A stretch of DNA of 64,000 bases from CAYJHC01 sp964369805 (GTDB taxonomy: Bacteria > Bacillota > Clostridia > Peptostreptococcales > Anaerovoracaceae): contig CAYJFM010000004.1 in the NCBI GenBank assembly GCA_964369805.1, positions 1 through 64,000 of the forward strand, in the 5' to 3' direction. Within the stretch, counting starts at the first letter, position 1, and every line of letters begins with the position of its first letter. A program made the translations under genes and the position numbers. Positions 1-7,980 of this stretch are shown in pieces. Below the pieces are notes generated by a model. That model ran no database searches. It worked only from the letters and a program-made list of their open reading frames with translations, and had not been told where the DNA came from.

Positions 1-44
1 CTCGTAAGGGACCTAAGAGAACAGTAAGTAGAAAGAAAAAGTAG
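1..44 (+). CDS. rpsM: 30S ribosomal protein S13, C-terminal end (partial)
   Basis: Only the last 13 codons and the TAG stop are inside the window. They encode RKGPKRTVSRKKK, the basic tail typical of S13, which sits in the head of the small subunit and contacts tRNA. The gene is cut by the window edge, not broken. It is followed after 17 bases by rpsK, the usual order of the alpha operon, which is the main support for so short a fragment. Confidence 0.9.
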   Translation, partial: RKGPKRTVSRKKK

Positions 45-61
45 GAAGGAGGTAGTTACAA

Positions 62-463
62 ATGGCAAAAGCAGTAAAAAAGACAACTGTAAGAAAGAAA
101 AGAAAAGACCGTAAGAATATAGATAAGGGCCAAGCTCATATCCAATCTACCTTTAATAATACAATGGTAACTCTTACTGACTTAAGCGGAAACGCTTTAT
201 CATGGTCTAGTGCAGGTGCGCTAGGGTTCAAAGGATCAAAGAAATCAACACCTTTTGCAGCTCAAATGGCAGCTGAAGAAGCAGCTAAAGGGGCTATGGA
301 GCATGGCCTAAAAACTGTTGAGGTTTATGTTAAAGGACCTGGATCTGGTAGAGAAGCAGCGATTAGAGCACTTCAAACAGCAGGGCTTGATGTAGTTATG
401 ATTAAAGATATTACACCAATCCCACATAACGGATGCAGACCACCAAAGAAAAGAAGAGTCTAG
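62..463 (+). CDS. rpsK: 30S ribosomal protein S11
   Basis: Ribosomal protein of the platform of the 30S subunit, near the mRNA exit path. The 133-residue product has the usual S11 length and its conserved parts: HIQSTFNNTMVTLTD near residue 27, GFKGSKKSTPFAAQ near 56, VKGPGSGREAAIRAL near 90, and the C-terminal PIPHNGCRPPKKRRV. A GGAGGT ribosome binding site lies just upstream of the ATG. It is the second gene of the rpsM-rpsK-rpsD-rpoA-rplQ operon, with 18 bases to rpsD. Identification is secure. Confidence 0.98.
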   Translation: MAKAVKKTTVRKKRKDRKNIDKGQAHIQSTFNNTMVTLTDLSGNALSWSSAGALGFKGSKKSTPFAAQMAAEEAAKGAMEHGLKTVEVYVKGPGSGREAAIRALQTAGLDVVMIKDITPIPHNGCRPPKKRRV

Positions 464-481
464 TGAAAGGAGGAGAATCAG

Positions 482-1069
482 ATGGCAGTAAGTAGAGAAC
501 CTGTATTAAAAAGATGTAGAGCTCTTGGGCTAGACCCTAGCTGGGTTGGAATCTATAAAGAGTCAAAAAGACAACCTAAGAGATCTAATAAAAAAATGAG
601 TGAATATGGTATTCAATTAAGAGAAAAGCAAAGAGCAAAATTCATTTATGGAGTACTAGAAACACAATTTAGAAATACTTTTGACAAAGCAGTTAAAAGA
701 AAAGGAAAAACTGGTGAAAACCTTCTAATCATGCTTGAATCAAGATTTGATAACGTAGTATTCAGACTTGGATTAGCAGCTACAAGAAGAGAAGCAAGAC
801 AATTAGTTGTTCACGGTCATTTCACAATTAATGGCAAGAAAGTGGACATTCCTTCATATGAAGTTAAAGCTGGCGATGTAATCAAAGTTAAAGAGACAAG
901 CACAAAGTCTCCTAAATTTGCTGAGATTAAAGAAATGAACCTTGTGGTTCCAAGCTGGTTAAGCGTAGATCCGAAAAATCTTGAAGGAAAAGTTATTGCA
1001 ATTCCAACAAGACAAGACATCGATGTTCCAATCGAAGAACATTTAATTGTTGAGTTATACTCTAAGTAA
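482..1069 (+). CDS. rpsD: 30S ribosomal protein S4
   Basis: Primary 16S rRNA-binding protein of the small subunit. The 195-residue product has the S4 N-terminal domain (MAVSREPVLKRCRALGL, then KSKRQPKRSN-like basic region) and an S4 RNA-binding domain from about residue 85, with RLDNVVFRLG-like text (RFDNVVFRLGLAATRREARQ) and VVHGHFTINGKKVDIPSY. Length is close to the usual 197-209, slightly short. In many bacteria S4 is the translational repressor of this operon; I see no pseudoknot target that I could support here. AGGAGG precedes the start. Confidence 0.98.
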   Translation: MAVSREPVLKRCRALGLDPSWVGIYKESKRQPKRSNKKMSEYGIQLREKQRAKFIYGVLETQFRNTFDKAVKRKGKTGENLLIMLESRFDNVVFRLGLAATRREARQLVVHGHFTINGKKVDIPSYEVKAGDVIKVKETSTKSPKFAEIKEMNLVVPSWLSVDPKNLEGKVIAIPTRQDIDVPIEEHLIVELYSK

Positions 1070-1131
1070 TAGATGAATAAAAATATGTATATGCTTATTC
1101 AAAATATTATCTTGGAGAAAGGAGGTTTTTA

Positions 1132-2085
1132 ATGTTAGAAATCGAAAAACCGAGGATTGAATGTGTGTTTTCTGATGAAGACACAAATTATGGAAAGTTT
1201 ATTGTAGAACCACTAGAAAGAGGTTACGGAACAACACTTGGAAATAGTCTTAGAAGAGTACTTTTAAGTTCACTCCCAGGGGCTGCTGTGACATCTGTAA
1301 AAATAGACGGAATCCTACATGAATTTTCAACAATACCTGGATCAAAAGAGGACGTTACTGAAATCATTCTTAACCTTAAGAGATTAGCGGTAAGGATTGA
1401 TGGAGAAGAAACAGCAAAGAAGATCTATATTAGTGCGGTTGGAGAAAAAACTGTAACTGCTGCTGATATAACATGTGATTCAGATGTTACAATTCTGAAC
1501 CCTGATCTTCATATAGCAACACTTGAAAACAACGCAACACTAGAAATGGAAATATCAATTTCGAAGGGTAGAGGTTATGTTCCTTCTGAGCAAAACAAAG
1601 AAGGAGAGAACGGAAGGGTCGCTGTAATACCAGTGGATTCAATATTTACACCGATGAAAAAGGTTAACTTTACAGTTGAAAATACTAGAGTTGGGAAGGT
1701 AACAGACTTTGACAAACTTGTACTTGAAGTTTGGACAGATGGTTCTGTGACTCCAACTGAAAGTGTATCGATAGGTGCAAAAATTATGCTTGAGCATTTG
1801 AACCTATTTATCCAACTAGAAGAAGAAACTAGCGCTATGGACTTCATGGTTGAAAAAGCAGATGATCCTAAGGGCAAAACGTTAGAAATGACAATAGAAG
1901 AACTTGAATTATCAGTGAGATCTTCTAACGCACTGAAAAGAACTGGTATTAACACAGTGTCAGAGCTTATCAGCAAGAGAGAAGAAGACCTTAACAATCT
2001 AAGAAACTTAGGTAAGGTTTCAATTGAAGAGATTAATGAAAAAGTTCGTGCATTAGGATTAAATTTCCGTGGTGCAGATGATTAA
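1132..2085 (+). CDS. rpoA: DNA-directed RNA polymerase subunit alpha
   Basis: Alpha subunit of RNA polymerase, which dimerises to nucleate assembly and binds UP elements and activators. The 317-residue product matches the family length. The N-terminal domain shows FIVEPLERGYGTTLGNSLRR and VLLSSLPGAAVTSVKIDG (residues about 23-62); the C-terminal helix-hairpin-helix domain shows LELSVRSSNALKRTGINT and LRNLGKVSIEEI (about 260-310). The ribosome binding site AAAGGAGG lies upstream of the ATG, and a 62-base gap separates it from rpsD. rplQ follows after 18 bases. Confidence 0.98.
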   Translation: MLEIEKPRIECVFSDEDTNYGKFIVEPLERGYGTTLGNSLRRVLLSSLPGAAVTSVKIDGILHEFSTIPGSKEDVTEIILNLKRLAVRIDGEETAKKIYISAVGEKTVTAADITCDSDVTILNPDLHIATLENNATLEMEISISKGRGYVPSEQNKEGENGRVAVIPVDSIFTPMKKVNFTVENTRVGKVTDFDKLVLEVWTDGSVTPTESVSIGAKIMLEHLNLFIQLEEETSAMDFMVEKADDPKGKTLEMTIEELELSVRSSNALKRTGINTVSELISKREEDLNNLRNLGKVSIEEINEKVRALGLNFRGADD

Positions 2086-2103
2086 TAAGAAAGGAGAATA
2101 GGT

Positions 2104-2445
2104 ATGAAAGGCTACAAAAAATTAGGCAGAGACTCAGCTCATAGAAAAGCAATGCTAAGAAATCTTGTAACTGACCTTCTAAGAGAAGGAAGAATTTCAA
2201 CAACTTTAGATAGAGCAAAAGAAACAAGAAGAGCTGCAGAAAAAATGATCACTCTTGCAAAAAGAGGCGACCTTCATGCAAGAAGACAAGTTTTGGCTTA
2301 TGTTTATGATGAAGCTACAGTAACTAAGCTTTTTGAAGAAATTGCACCAAAGTATGCTGACAGAAACGGTGGATACACAAGAATAATGAAGCTAGGACCA
2401 AGACGTGGGGACTGCGCAGAAGTTGTGTTTTTAGAGCTTGTATAG
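2104..2445 (+). CDS. rplQ: 50S ribosomal protein L17
   Basis: Large-subunit protein that lines the region near the peptide exit tunnel. The 113-residue product has the L17 signature: GYKKLGRDSAHRKAMLRNL at the N-terminus, LLREGRISTTLDRAKETRR at about residues 26-44, and GGYTRIMKLGPRRGDCAEVV near the end. It is the last gene of the alpha operon; AAAGGAG precedes its ATG and a strong intrinsic terminator follows within 20 bases. Confidence 0.98.
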   Translation: MKGYKKLGRDSAHRKAMLRNLVTDLLREGRISTTLDRAKETRRAAEKMITLAKRGDLHARRQVLAYVYDEATVTKLFEEIAPKYADRNGGYTRIMKLGPRRGDCAEVVFLELV

Positions 2446-2464
2446 TAACTAAATAATAATTAAG

Positions 2465-2503
2465 ATAGACTATCATTAATTTGGTAGTCTATTTTTATTT
2501 TTT
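2465..2503 (+). terminator. Intrinsic terminator of the ribosomal alpha operon
   Basis: An 11-base-pair stem (ATAGACTATCA with TGGTAGTCTAT, one G-T pair) and a 6-base loop TTAATT are followed by a T-rich tract. It closes the operon directly after rplQ. Confidence 0.9.
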
Positions 2504-2537
2504 TAAATAATATTATATTTTGGTTTTTAAAAATTAG

Positions 2538-2568
2538 TATTCAAAAAAATGAGCAAATATAGTATAAT
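2538..2568 (+). promoter_or_regulatory. Candidate promoter of the DtxR-type regulator gene
   Basis: A perfect TATAAT lies at 2563-2568, 39 bases before the gene start, in very AT-rich DNA. The -35 box is weak (TATTCA-like, around 2538-2543). The -10 assignment is reasonable; the -35 is uncertain. Confidence 0.45.
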
Positions 2569-2607
2569 ATTTTAGAATAGATTAAATAGATATCAAAGGA
2601 GAAGAAA

Positions 2608-2973
2608 ATGAAAGTACTTGAATCGTCAGAAAACTATTTAGAAACTATACTATTATTACAAAAAAGAAATGGTAGTGTAAGGTCTGTTGATATTTCAAAA
2701 GAGCTCTCTTTCTCGAAAGCTAGTGTTAGCGTAGCTATGAAGCAGCTTAGAGAGAACAATTATGTATCAGTAGCTGATAATGGAAATATAACATTATTAC
2801 CAAAAGGGATGGCGATTGCAGAAGAAATATATGAAAAACATGTTGTACTATCTGAATTTTTAATTAAAATAGGTGTTGAAGAAAAGATTGCACTTACTGA
2901 TGCTTGCAAAATTGAGCATGGCATTAGCAGTGAAACTGTAGAAGCAATAAAAAAACACTTAGCTGCACTATAG
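2608..2973 (+). CDS. DtxR/MntR-family metal-dependent transcriptional regulator
   Basis: Predicted metal-sensing repressor of 121 residues with a winged helix (about 5-65, recognition region SFSKASVSVAMKQLRENNYV) and a short dimerisation/metal domain (about 66-121), without the SH3-like domain of DtxR. By eye alignment with B. subtilis MntR and C. diphtheriae DtxR, the site positions are N9, E12, H78, C100, E103 and H104. C100-E103-H104 matches the DtxR Cys102-Glu105-His106 set, whereas MntR has Glu at the Cys position; N9 replaces Asp (MntR) or Met (DtxR). This leans towards iron sensing, but that is inference. It has its own promoter region and a terminator-like hairpin after it. Confidence 0.85.
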   Translation: MKVLESSENYLETILLLQKRNGSVRSVDISKELSFSKASVSVAMKQLRENNYVSVADNGNITLLPKGMAIAEEIYEKHVVLSEFLIKIGVEEKIALTDACKIEHGISSETVEAIKKHLAAL

Positions 2974-2994
2974 TAATCAATAGGCTAACTTATT

Positions 2995-3021
2995 ATCCGC
3001 TAGTATATCTAGTGGATTTTT
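2995..3021 (+). terminator. Terminator-like hairpin between regulator and permease genes
   Basis: Stem ATCCGCTAG with CTAGTGGAT (9 pairs, one G-T), loop TATAT, followed by TTTTT. It lies just before the ribosome binding site of the next gene, so it may end the regulator transcript or attenuate read-through. Confidence 0.65.
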
Positions 3022-3034
3022 AGAAGGGAGATTT

Positions 3035-4282
3035 ATGGGAAAGATTAAAAAGAAGATAGAAGAGAACAAGCTAAATAAGTACGTTTTTCTGATAATTATA
3101 ACTATGGCAATTATTTTTGCCATGTATTTTATTTTAAGCAATTTTATGATGGTCGTAGACTGGAGCTGGGGACATATAAGCAATCTCCTATCAGCAATTT
3201 CTCCATTAATCATAGGGTTAGTTCTGGCATATCTAATTGATCCACTTGTCTCCACAATTGATGGAAAAATAATGGTAAAGCTAATACGTAACTCTGATGA
3301 CCCACTCAAAAATGAAAAGAAAATTAAGAAAAGAAGAATTTTAAGTGTAGTCTGTAGTTATCTGTTAATAGTTGTTATAGCTTTAGGCTTGGTATATTTT
3401 TTCACAGCAATGGTAATAGGACAGCTCATTATCGGTAGTATACAGGACTTAATTGAGGCTGCAATTCAGTATGTTCAAGTAAATGAACAAAAATTTTCAA
3501 CATGGATTAATCAAGTACAAACTAAATATTTTGAAGATACTAAATTAATAAATGTCTTTAATATGGTAGTGGACTGGGTACAAGATAATATAAGTGTTTC
3601 ATCAATAGTTGGTGGTGTAGTGAGTTTTGGTGGAAGTATATTTAACTTTGTGATTGGGTTAATAATTAGCATATATTTAGTAGCAGATAAAGCCTTTTTC
3701 TCTAAAATAGGAAGAGAGATTATTAGGTTATCACTTAGACCACAGAGAGCTGAAAAACTTGAAGGCACACTAGTAGAGGTTAATGGTGTTGTTAAAAGTT
3801 TCGTCAAAGGGGTTTTTATCGATGCAATAATTGTCGCGATTCTTTCATCTATAGGGCTTTCAATTTTGGGCCTTGAGTTTGGCGTGTTTGTAGGAATTTT
3901 TGCCGGTGTATGTAATGTTATTCCTTATTTTGGACCTATTTTGGGGATGATACCAGCATTTTTTATAGGTGCTTTTACTGAGTCTCCTGTAACAGGGCTT
4001 ATTGCAGTAGGAATACTATTGTTAGTGCAGCAGATAGATTGCAACCTAATTTACCCTAGAGTTGTGGGACAATCGACAGGACTACATCCCTTATTTGTTC
4101 TTTTAGCTGTTTCAATATTAGGAGCCTATGGCGGACTAGTAGGAATGATACTTGCAGTACCTATTGCAGGAGTTCTTCAAATATTCATAAGAAGAGGCAT
4201 AACTAAACTCGAAGCAAAGGCAAAGGATGTGGAAGATATATCGGAAGTATTGAACGAAAATTTTGAAGAAAATGCTGAGTAG
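3035..4282 (+). CDS. AI-2E family (PerM/TqsA-like) membrane permease
   Basis: Polytopic membrane protein of 415 residues. Two N-terminal helices (about 20-41 and 55-75), a charged loop, a helix near 105-130, a soluble middle part (about 140-190), and a C-terminal bundle with GVFVGIFAGVCNVIPYFGPI and LLLVQQIDCNLIYPRVVG, both typical of the family (formerly UPF0118). Family members include exporters of autoinducer-2 and Na+/H+ antiporters, so the substrate is unknown. The last 30 residues are acidic and cytoplasmic. It starts with a GAAGGGAG ribosome binding site 5 bases from the ATG. Proximity to the metal regulator suggests, but does not show, a link. Confidence 0.9.
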   Translation: MGKIKKKIEENKLNKYVFLIIITMAIIFAMYFILSNFMMVVDWSWGHISNLLSAISPLIIGLVLAYLIDPLVSTIDGKIMVKLIRNSDDPLKNEKKIKKRRILSVVCSYLLIVVIALGLVYFFTAMVIGQLIIGSIQDLIEAAIQYVQVNEQKFSTWINQVQTKYFEDTKLINVFNMVVDWVQDNISVSSIVGGVVSFGGSIFNFVIGLIISIYLVADKAFFSKIGREIIRLSLRPQRAEKLEGTLVEVNGVVKSFVKGVFIDAIIVAILSSIGLSILGLEFGVFVGIFAGVCNVIPYFGPILGMIPAFFIGAFTESPVTGLIAVGILLLVQQIDCNLIYPRVVGQSTGLHPLFVLLAVSILGAYGGLVGMILAVPIAGVLQIFIRRGITKLEAKAKDVEDISEVLNENFEENAE

Positions 4283-4370
4283 GAGCTCAATAGTGCTAGT
4301 AGTATATGAATCATCGTAAAGTCATCAGGACTTTAATAGTCACAGTAGATTATATAGTGAGGAGAAAAAG

Positions 4371-4982
4371 ATGGACAAATCAGTAATATTTAATTTAAGT
4401 TATGGCTTGTATATATTAACAGCAAAGGGTGAAGAGAAGGATGGAGGCTGCGTAGTAAATACTGTTATGCAAATATGCGATAATCCTATTGTAGGCGTAG
4501 TTTCAATTAACAAGAGTAATTATACACATGATTTGGTTATGGAAACTGGAAAGATGAATATTTCCATATTAACTGAGGATGTGAAAATGAGCATTTTTGA
4601 GAGATTTGGGTTTCAATCAGGAAAGAATGTAAATAAATTTGAAGGATTTGAGAGTGTAGATAGAGCAATTAATGGTATATACTATTTAACTGATTTCACA
4701 AATGGATATATTTCATGTGAAGTAGTTGAACATATCGACTTTATATCACATACATTGTTTAAAATTAAAATGGTAGATGGTCAGGTTTTTAATAATAACA
4801 AGTCTGTCACTTATGATTATTACCACAAAAATATTAAACCGAAGCCAGCAAGTGCAGGTAACTTAGATTCAAAAGGTTGGGTTTGCAAAATATGTGGGCA
4901 TATTTTAGAAGAAGAAGAAATTCAAGAAGATTATATTTGTCCGATATGTAAGCACGGTGCTTCAGATTTTGAAAGGATATAG
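4371..4982 (+). CDS. Flavin reductase domain fused to rubredoxin-like domain (Hrb type)
   Basis: Predicted redox protein of 203 residues. Residues 1-150 form a flavin reductase-like FMN-binding split barrel (GGCVVNTVMQICDNPIVGVV, later GYISCEVVEHIDFISHTLF). Residues 168-203 form an iron-binding rubredoxin-like module with Cys172, Cys175, Cys190 and Cys193. This layout matches the high-molecular-weight rubredoxin of acetogens, which passes electrons from NADH to flavodiiron oxygen/NO reductases. The two Cys pairs are only 14 residues apart, as in the rubrerythrin tail rather than in classical rubredoxin, so partner and potential may differ. The gene stands alone; no flavodiiron gene is adjacent. 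GAGGAG precedes the ATG. Confidence 0.88.
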   Translation: MDKSVIFNLSYGLYILTAKGEEKDGGCVVNTVMQICDNPIVGVVSINKSNYTHDLVMETGKMNISILTEDVKMSIFERFGFQSGKNVNKFEGFESVDRAINGIYYLTDFTNGYISCEVVEHIDFISHTLFKIKMVDGQVFNNNKSVTYDYYHKNIKPKPASAGNLDSKGWVCKICGHILEEEEIQEDYICPICKHGASDFERI

Positions 4983-5054
4983 ACTATAAATCTATTTCAG
5001 GTAATTATTAAACAAGTTAAAGAGTCAAAATATAGAATAATTATGGAGAGAGTA

Positions 5055-5582
5055 ATGACTATAAAAATATCAAAAAAAAATAAAATTAAAACCCTAGCAG
5101 CGTTAATGACATTAATTATGGCAACCATGGCTTTAACTGCATGCTCAGCAGAAACTGAAGTAGCACAAAGCAGTGAAGTTGAAATTGTTAATGTGGCAAA
5201 ATTAAGCGAAGATATAGGTGCCCCTATAAAACTTCCAGCTAATATAGAAGAAATCAATTGTTATATTTTAGACGAATCAATTGGAAAAATGGAATTTACT
5301 ATAGAAGGGGTAGAATACACTAGTTATGTAGAAAACACCTTAGAAGAGCAAAACTTATACGAAGCCGTCAATGGAGCAGCTGGAGCCTTCACAGTGACTG
5401 AAACAGGGCTATCAGGGGAAACAACATACTCACTACTAACAAGCATTGATGACATTAACGTTATGATTTGGTTTGATGAAGTGGATGAAGTTGCATACAC
5501 TCTATATGCAGAGGGAGATGTTGATAAGGATACACTGTTAGAAGCAGGTAAAGAAATTATTGTTTCTCAACAGATTAATTAA
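5055..5582 (+). CDS. Putative lipoprotein of unknown function
   Basis: A 175-residue secreted lipoprotein by its signal: basic start (KISKKNKIK), hydrophobic core, and lipobox LTAC with Cys30 as the predicted lipidation site. The mature part is acidic and resembles no family I can name; it holds a beta-rich stretch around GKMEFTIEGVEYTSYVE. I chose the ATG at 5055 rather than 5043 because GGAGAG lies 5 bases before it. It is followed after 17 bases by the cupin-membrane gene, so the two may be co-transcribed. Confidence 0.75.
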   Translation: MTIKISKKNKIKTLAALMTLIMATMALTACSAETEVAQSSEVEIVNVAKLSEDIGAPIKLPANIEEINCYILDESIGKMEFTIEGVEYTSYVENTLEEQNLYEAVNGAAGAFTVTETGLSGETTYSLLTSIDDINVMIWFDEVDEVAYTLYAEGDVDKDTLLEAGKEIIVSQQIN

Positions 5583-5599
5583 CCATATTGGAGATAAAT

Positions 5600-6766
5600 A
5601 TGAAGATATTGAAATATACCAAGGGAAGCAGAATTAACTGTTCTGTAAAACAAGAAAAGTGCATTTTCACGCAGGAAAAAATCCATAATTACATTTGGGA
5701 AATGAATATTCGAACTTTTAATGAGGGCGAAGCTAGTAGAATACAGGAATCAGGATATGAAAAGATCTCTGTTGTACTAGAAGGAAATGCAATTTATTCT
5801 ATAAATAATAACAGCGCTGAAAGATTGGGACCTTTAGCGAAGATTAGGTATAGCGGGGATAATGAAATTTCTTCATTTGGAGTAATTAAAGAATTATCTT
5901 TATCGGCTAAGAATGAGTTTCCTTTAGCTAGCGAGGTCATTCATGTAAATGACAAAAAGAATATTCCAATAGATTATATTAAGGGGTTTCATAGGGGATC
6001 CATTATTATTTATTGTCAAAAGGGTTTCGGAGTATTAAATATACTAGGCAATAAAAATTCATTAAATCAAGAAGAGTATGTTGTTGTGGATTTTAATGAA
6101 GGAGACTTTAGATCAATAGACATATTAGGTAAGGGCAGTTTCATTATATCGCTAATTTATTTTAATGATGAAGAAGAAAGTGGAAATAATTTTGGGATAG
6201 GAGATGAAGATAGTAAGGAAGAAGTACTAAATCATACACAAGATAAGTTAGACAGAAGCTTTAAAAAGTGCATAAGCAATTCAACTAAGAAGTTAAGTCC
6301 ATATAATAATTCTTCAACTGAAGACTTTAAGTTTGCTTTAAAGCTGGCTGTTTTTTCGAGACGCGGATTTGGTATGAAGAATTCAGACAAAGAGATTATT
6401 GTATATTCAAAAAAACTAAAAAAAAGCTTAAGAAAACTTAAAAGTTCATATATTGAGTTTATAATTATGTTCGCTGGAGTAATAAGCTTGCCACTAATTT
6501 CAAATGCCATTATAGGCTCGGAGCATATTATATTTATAATACTTAGCTGGATTTTTATGTCGCTATTTGTTATTAGTCCTTATATTTATTACAGGGCTAT
6601 TCCAAAACCAATATGTGAACATGTAAGGTACATTGATAGCTTGACCACGGAAGAGGCTAAAGAGTTTGTTGATGTAGATTTTAATAATGGTAGAACAGAT
6701 AGAATTCTCAAAAGATATAAGTATTCAGGAAGGCATAAATATTTTTCTGATGATGAAAATGATTAA
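5600..6766 (+). CDS. HutD/Ves-like cupin domain fused to a two-helix membrane segment
   Basis: A 388-residue protein. Residues about 25-190 look like the HutD/Ves family of bicupin-like proteins: WEMNIRTFNEGEASRIQESG, then YEKISVVLEGNAIYSIN and SSFGVIKELSLSAKNEF align with the family's FSxxPGYDRxLxxLxG and later GxxRDLNxM regions. Residues about 190-285 are charged, then two hydrophobic helices (about 292-312 and 318-340) are followed by an approximately 45-residue basic and acidic tail. HutD/Ves proteins are normally soluble and about 190 residues, so the membrane extension is unusual. Function is unknown; HutD is linked to histidine use in other bacteria. The ATG at 5600 is preferred over the upstream TTG because GGAG lies 6 bases before it. 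Confidence 0.6.
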   Translation: MKILKYTKGSRINCSVKQEKCIFTQEKIHNYIWEMNIRTFNEGEASRIQESGYEKISVVLEGNAIYSINNNSAERLGPLAKIRYSGDNEISSFGVIKELSLSAKNEFPLASEVIHVNDKKNIPIDYIKGFHRGSIIIYCQKGFGVLNILGNKNSLNQEEYVVVDFNEGDFRSIDILGKGSFIISLIYFNDEEESGNNFGIGDEDSKEEVLNHTQDKLDRSFKKCISNSTKKLSPYNNSSTEDFKFALKLAVFSRRGFGMKNSDKEIIVYSKKLKKSLRKLKSSYIEFIIMFAGVISLPLISNAIIGSEHIIFIILSWIFMSLFVISPYIYYRAIPKPICEHVRYIDSLTTEEAKEFVDVDFNNGRTDRILKRYKYSGRHKYFSDDEND

Positions 6767-6793
6767 AAAGGTTGCAAGTGCGCAACCTTTTTT
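6765..6793 (+). terminator. Intrinsic terminator
   Basis: An 11-pair stem (AAAAAGGTTGC with GCAACCTTTTT) with loop AAGTGC and a run of T. It begins inside the stop codon of the preceding gene. Confidence 0.93.
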
Positions 6794-6814
6794 GCATAAA
6801 TAAGCAGAATTCTA

Positions 6815-6843
6815 TTGACATAATTTACATTAAAATGCATAAT
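6815..6843 (+). promoter_or_regulatory. Promoter of arcC
   Basis: TTGACA (6815-6820), 17-base spacer, CATAAT (6838-6843). It lies between the upstream terminator and arcC with about 78 bases to the start codon. No operator palindrome stands out. Confidence 0.75.
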
Positions 6844-6921
6844 TATAACAATGCGTGCAATGGATATGAAACATGAAGAAATATGCAGAGATAGAATTAA
6901 TTGAAGGAATAGGAGGGGAAG

Positions 6922-7869
6922 ATGAAAGAATTGAAATTAGTAGTGGCCTTAGGAGGTAATGCTTTACAGTCTGGTAATGAAGGTGCAACTGCTGAGGGGC
7001 AACTAAATATGGCAAAGAAAACAGCAGGTAAAATATCAGAGCTTATGGAGCTAGGGCATAAACTTGCAATTGTACATGGTAATGGGCCACAGGTTGGTAG
7101 AATTGTTTTAGCAACTGAAGCAGCTAAAGATGTAACCCCAGCTATGCCTTTTGATGTGTGTGGAGCAATGTCGCAAGGGTATATTGGATACCACTTACAA
7201 CAATGTATAGGAGCTTCACTGTTAGAAAAAGGGATTACTACACCAGTAGCTTCAATAGTTACTCAAATTGTAGTAGATGAGAAAGATACAGGCTTTCAAA
7301 ATCCTACTAAGCCAATAGGTCCATTTTATTCCGAAGAAGAGGCAAAGGCTTTAGCAGAAGAGTCGGGATGCTCTGTAAAAGAAGATGCAGGAAGGGGTTG
7401 GAGAAAGGTTGTAGCTTCACCTATACCTAAGAAAATAGTGGAACTAGAGAGCATAAAAAATCTTTTAAACACAGCTGTAGTAATAGCATGTGGAGGAGGG
7501 GGTATTCCTGTAATTGAGAAATCAGATAAAACTCTCGAAGGGGTTCCGGCAGTAATAGATAAAGATTTTGCAGCAGAATTGTTAGCAGAAGAAATAGAAG
7601 CAGATGCACTTGTAATACTTACAGAAGTATCAAAAGTGGCTATTAATTTCAATAAAGAAAACCAAGAGTTTATAGATATGATGACCATAGCTGAGGCAGA
7701 AAAATATATTGAAGAAGGGCATTTTGCTGCGGGCAGCATGCTTCCAAAAGTTCAAGCAGCATTAAAATTTGTAAAAAAATATCCAGAGAAAAAAGCTTAT
7801 ATAGCATCTCTAGATAAGGCCAAGGAAACTCTTGAAGGTAAAGATGGAACTTTAATCATTGCAGGCTAG
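6922..7869 (+). CDS. arcC: Carbamate kinase
   Basis: Catalyses ADP + carbamoyl phosphate to ATP + carbamate and ammonia in fermentative use of arginine, citrulline or agmatine derivatives. The 315-residue protein starts VVALGGNALQSGNEGATAEG, with the kinase glycine motif, and continues with LAIVHGNGPQVGRI, QGYIGYHLQQ and VIACGGGGIPVIE, all carbamate kinase hallmarks. Length fits the family. It is monocistronic here, between its own promoter and terminator, with no arcA or arcB next to it. The ureohydrolase cluster at 41648-48968 is far away, so a link is speculative. GGAGGGG lies before the ATG. Confidence 0.97.
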   Translation: MKELKLVVALGGNALQSGNEGATAEGQLNMAKKTAGKISELMELGHKLAIVHGNGPQVGRIVLATEAAKDVTPAMPFDVCGAMSQGYIGYHLQQCIGASLLEKGITTPVASIVTQIVVDEKDTGFQNPTKPIGPFYSEEEAKALAEESGCSVKEDAGRGWRKVVASPIPKKIVELESIKNLLNTAVVIACGGGGIPVIEKSDKTLEGVPAVIDKDFAAELLAEEIEADALVILTEVSKVAINFNKENQEFIDMMTIAEAEKYIEEGHFAAGSMLPKVQAALKFVKKYPEKKAYIASLDKAKETLEGKDGTLIIAG

Positions 7870-7900
7870 ATCATGAGCATTTTAATTGTATAAATAAAGC

Positions 7901-7943
7901 AAAAGGGGCAGTTGCGCGAAATAGCGAAATCTGCCTCTTTTTG
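7901..7943 (+). terminator. Intrinsic terminator of arcC
   Basis: Stem AAAAGGGGCAG with CTGCCTCTTTT (one G-T pair), with a smaller GCG-based hairpin inside the loop, followed by T residues. It lies between convergent arcC and ltaE and may act on both strands, although the T-tract is better on the plus strand. Confidence 0.88.
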
Positions 7944-7980
7944 AAATCCAAATGAAAACATAGTACTCAAGGAATATATG

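Noticed and set aside
4318..4334. Small hairpin AAAGTC/GACTTT before the flavoprotein gene
   Set aside because: Only 6 pairs with no T-tract; common by chance in AT-rich DNA.
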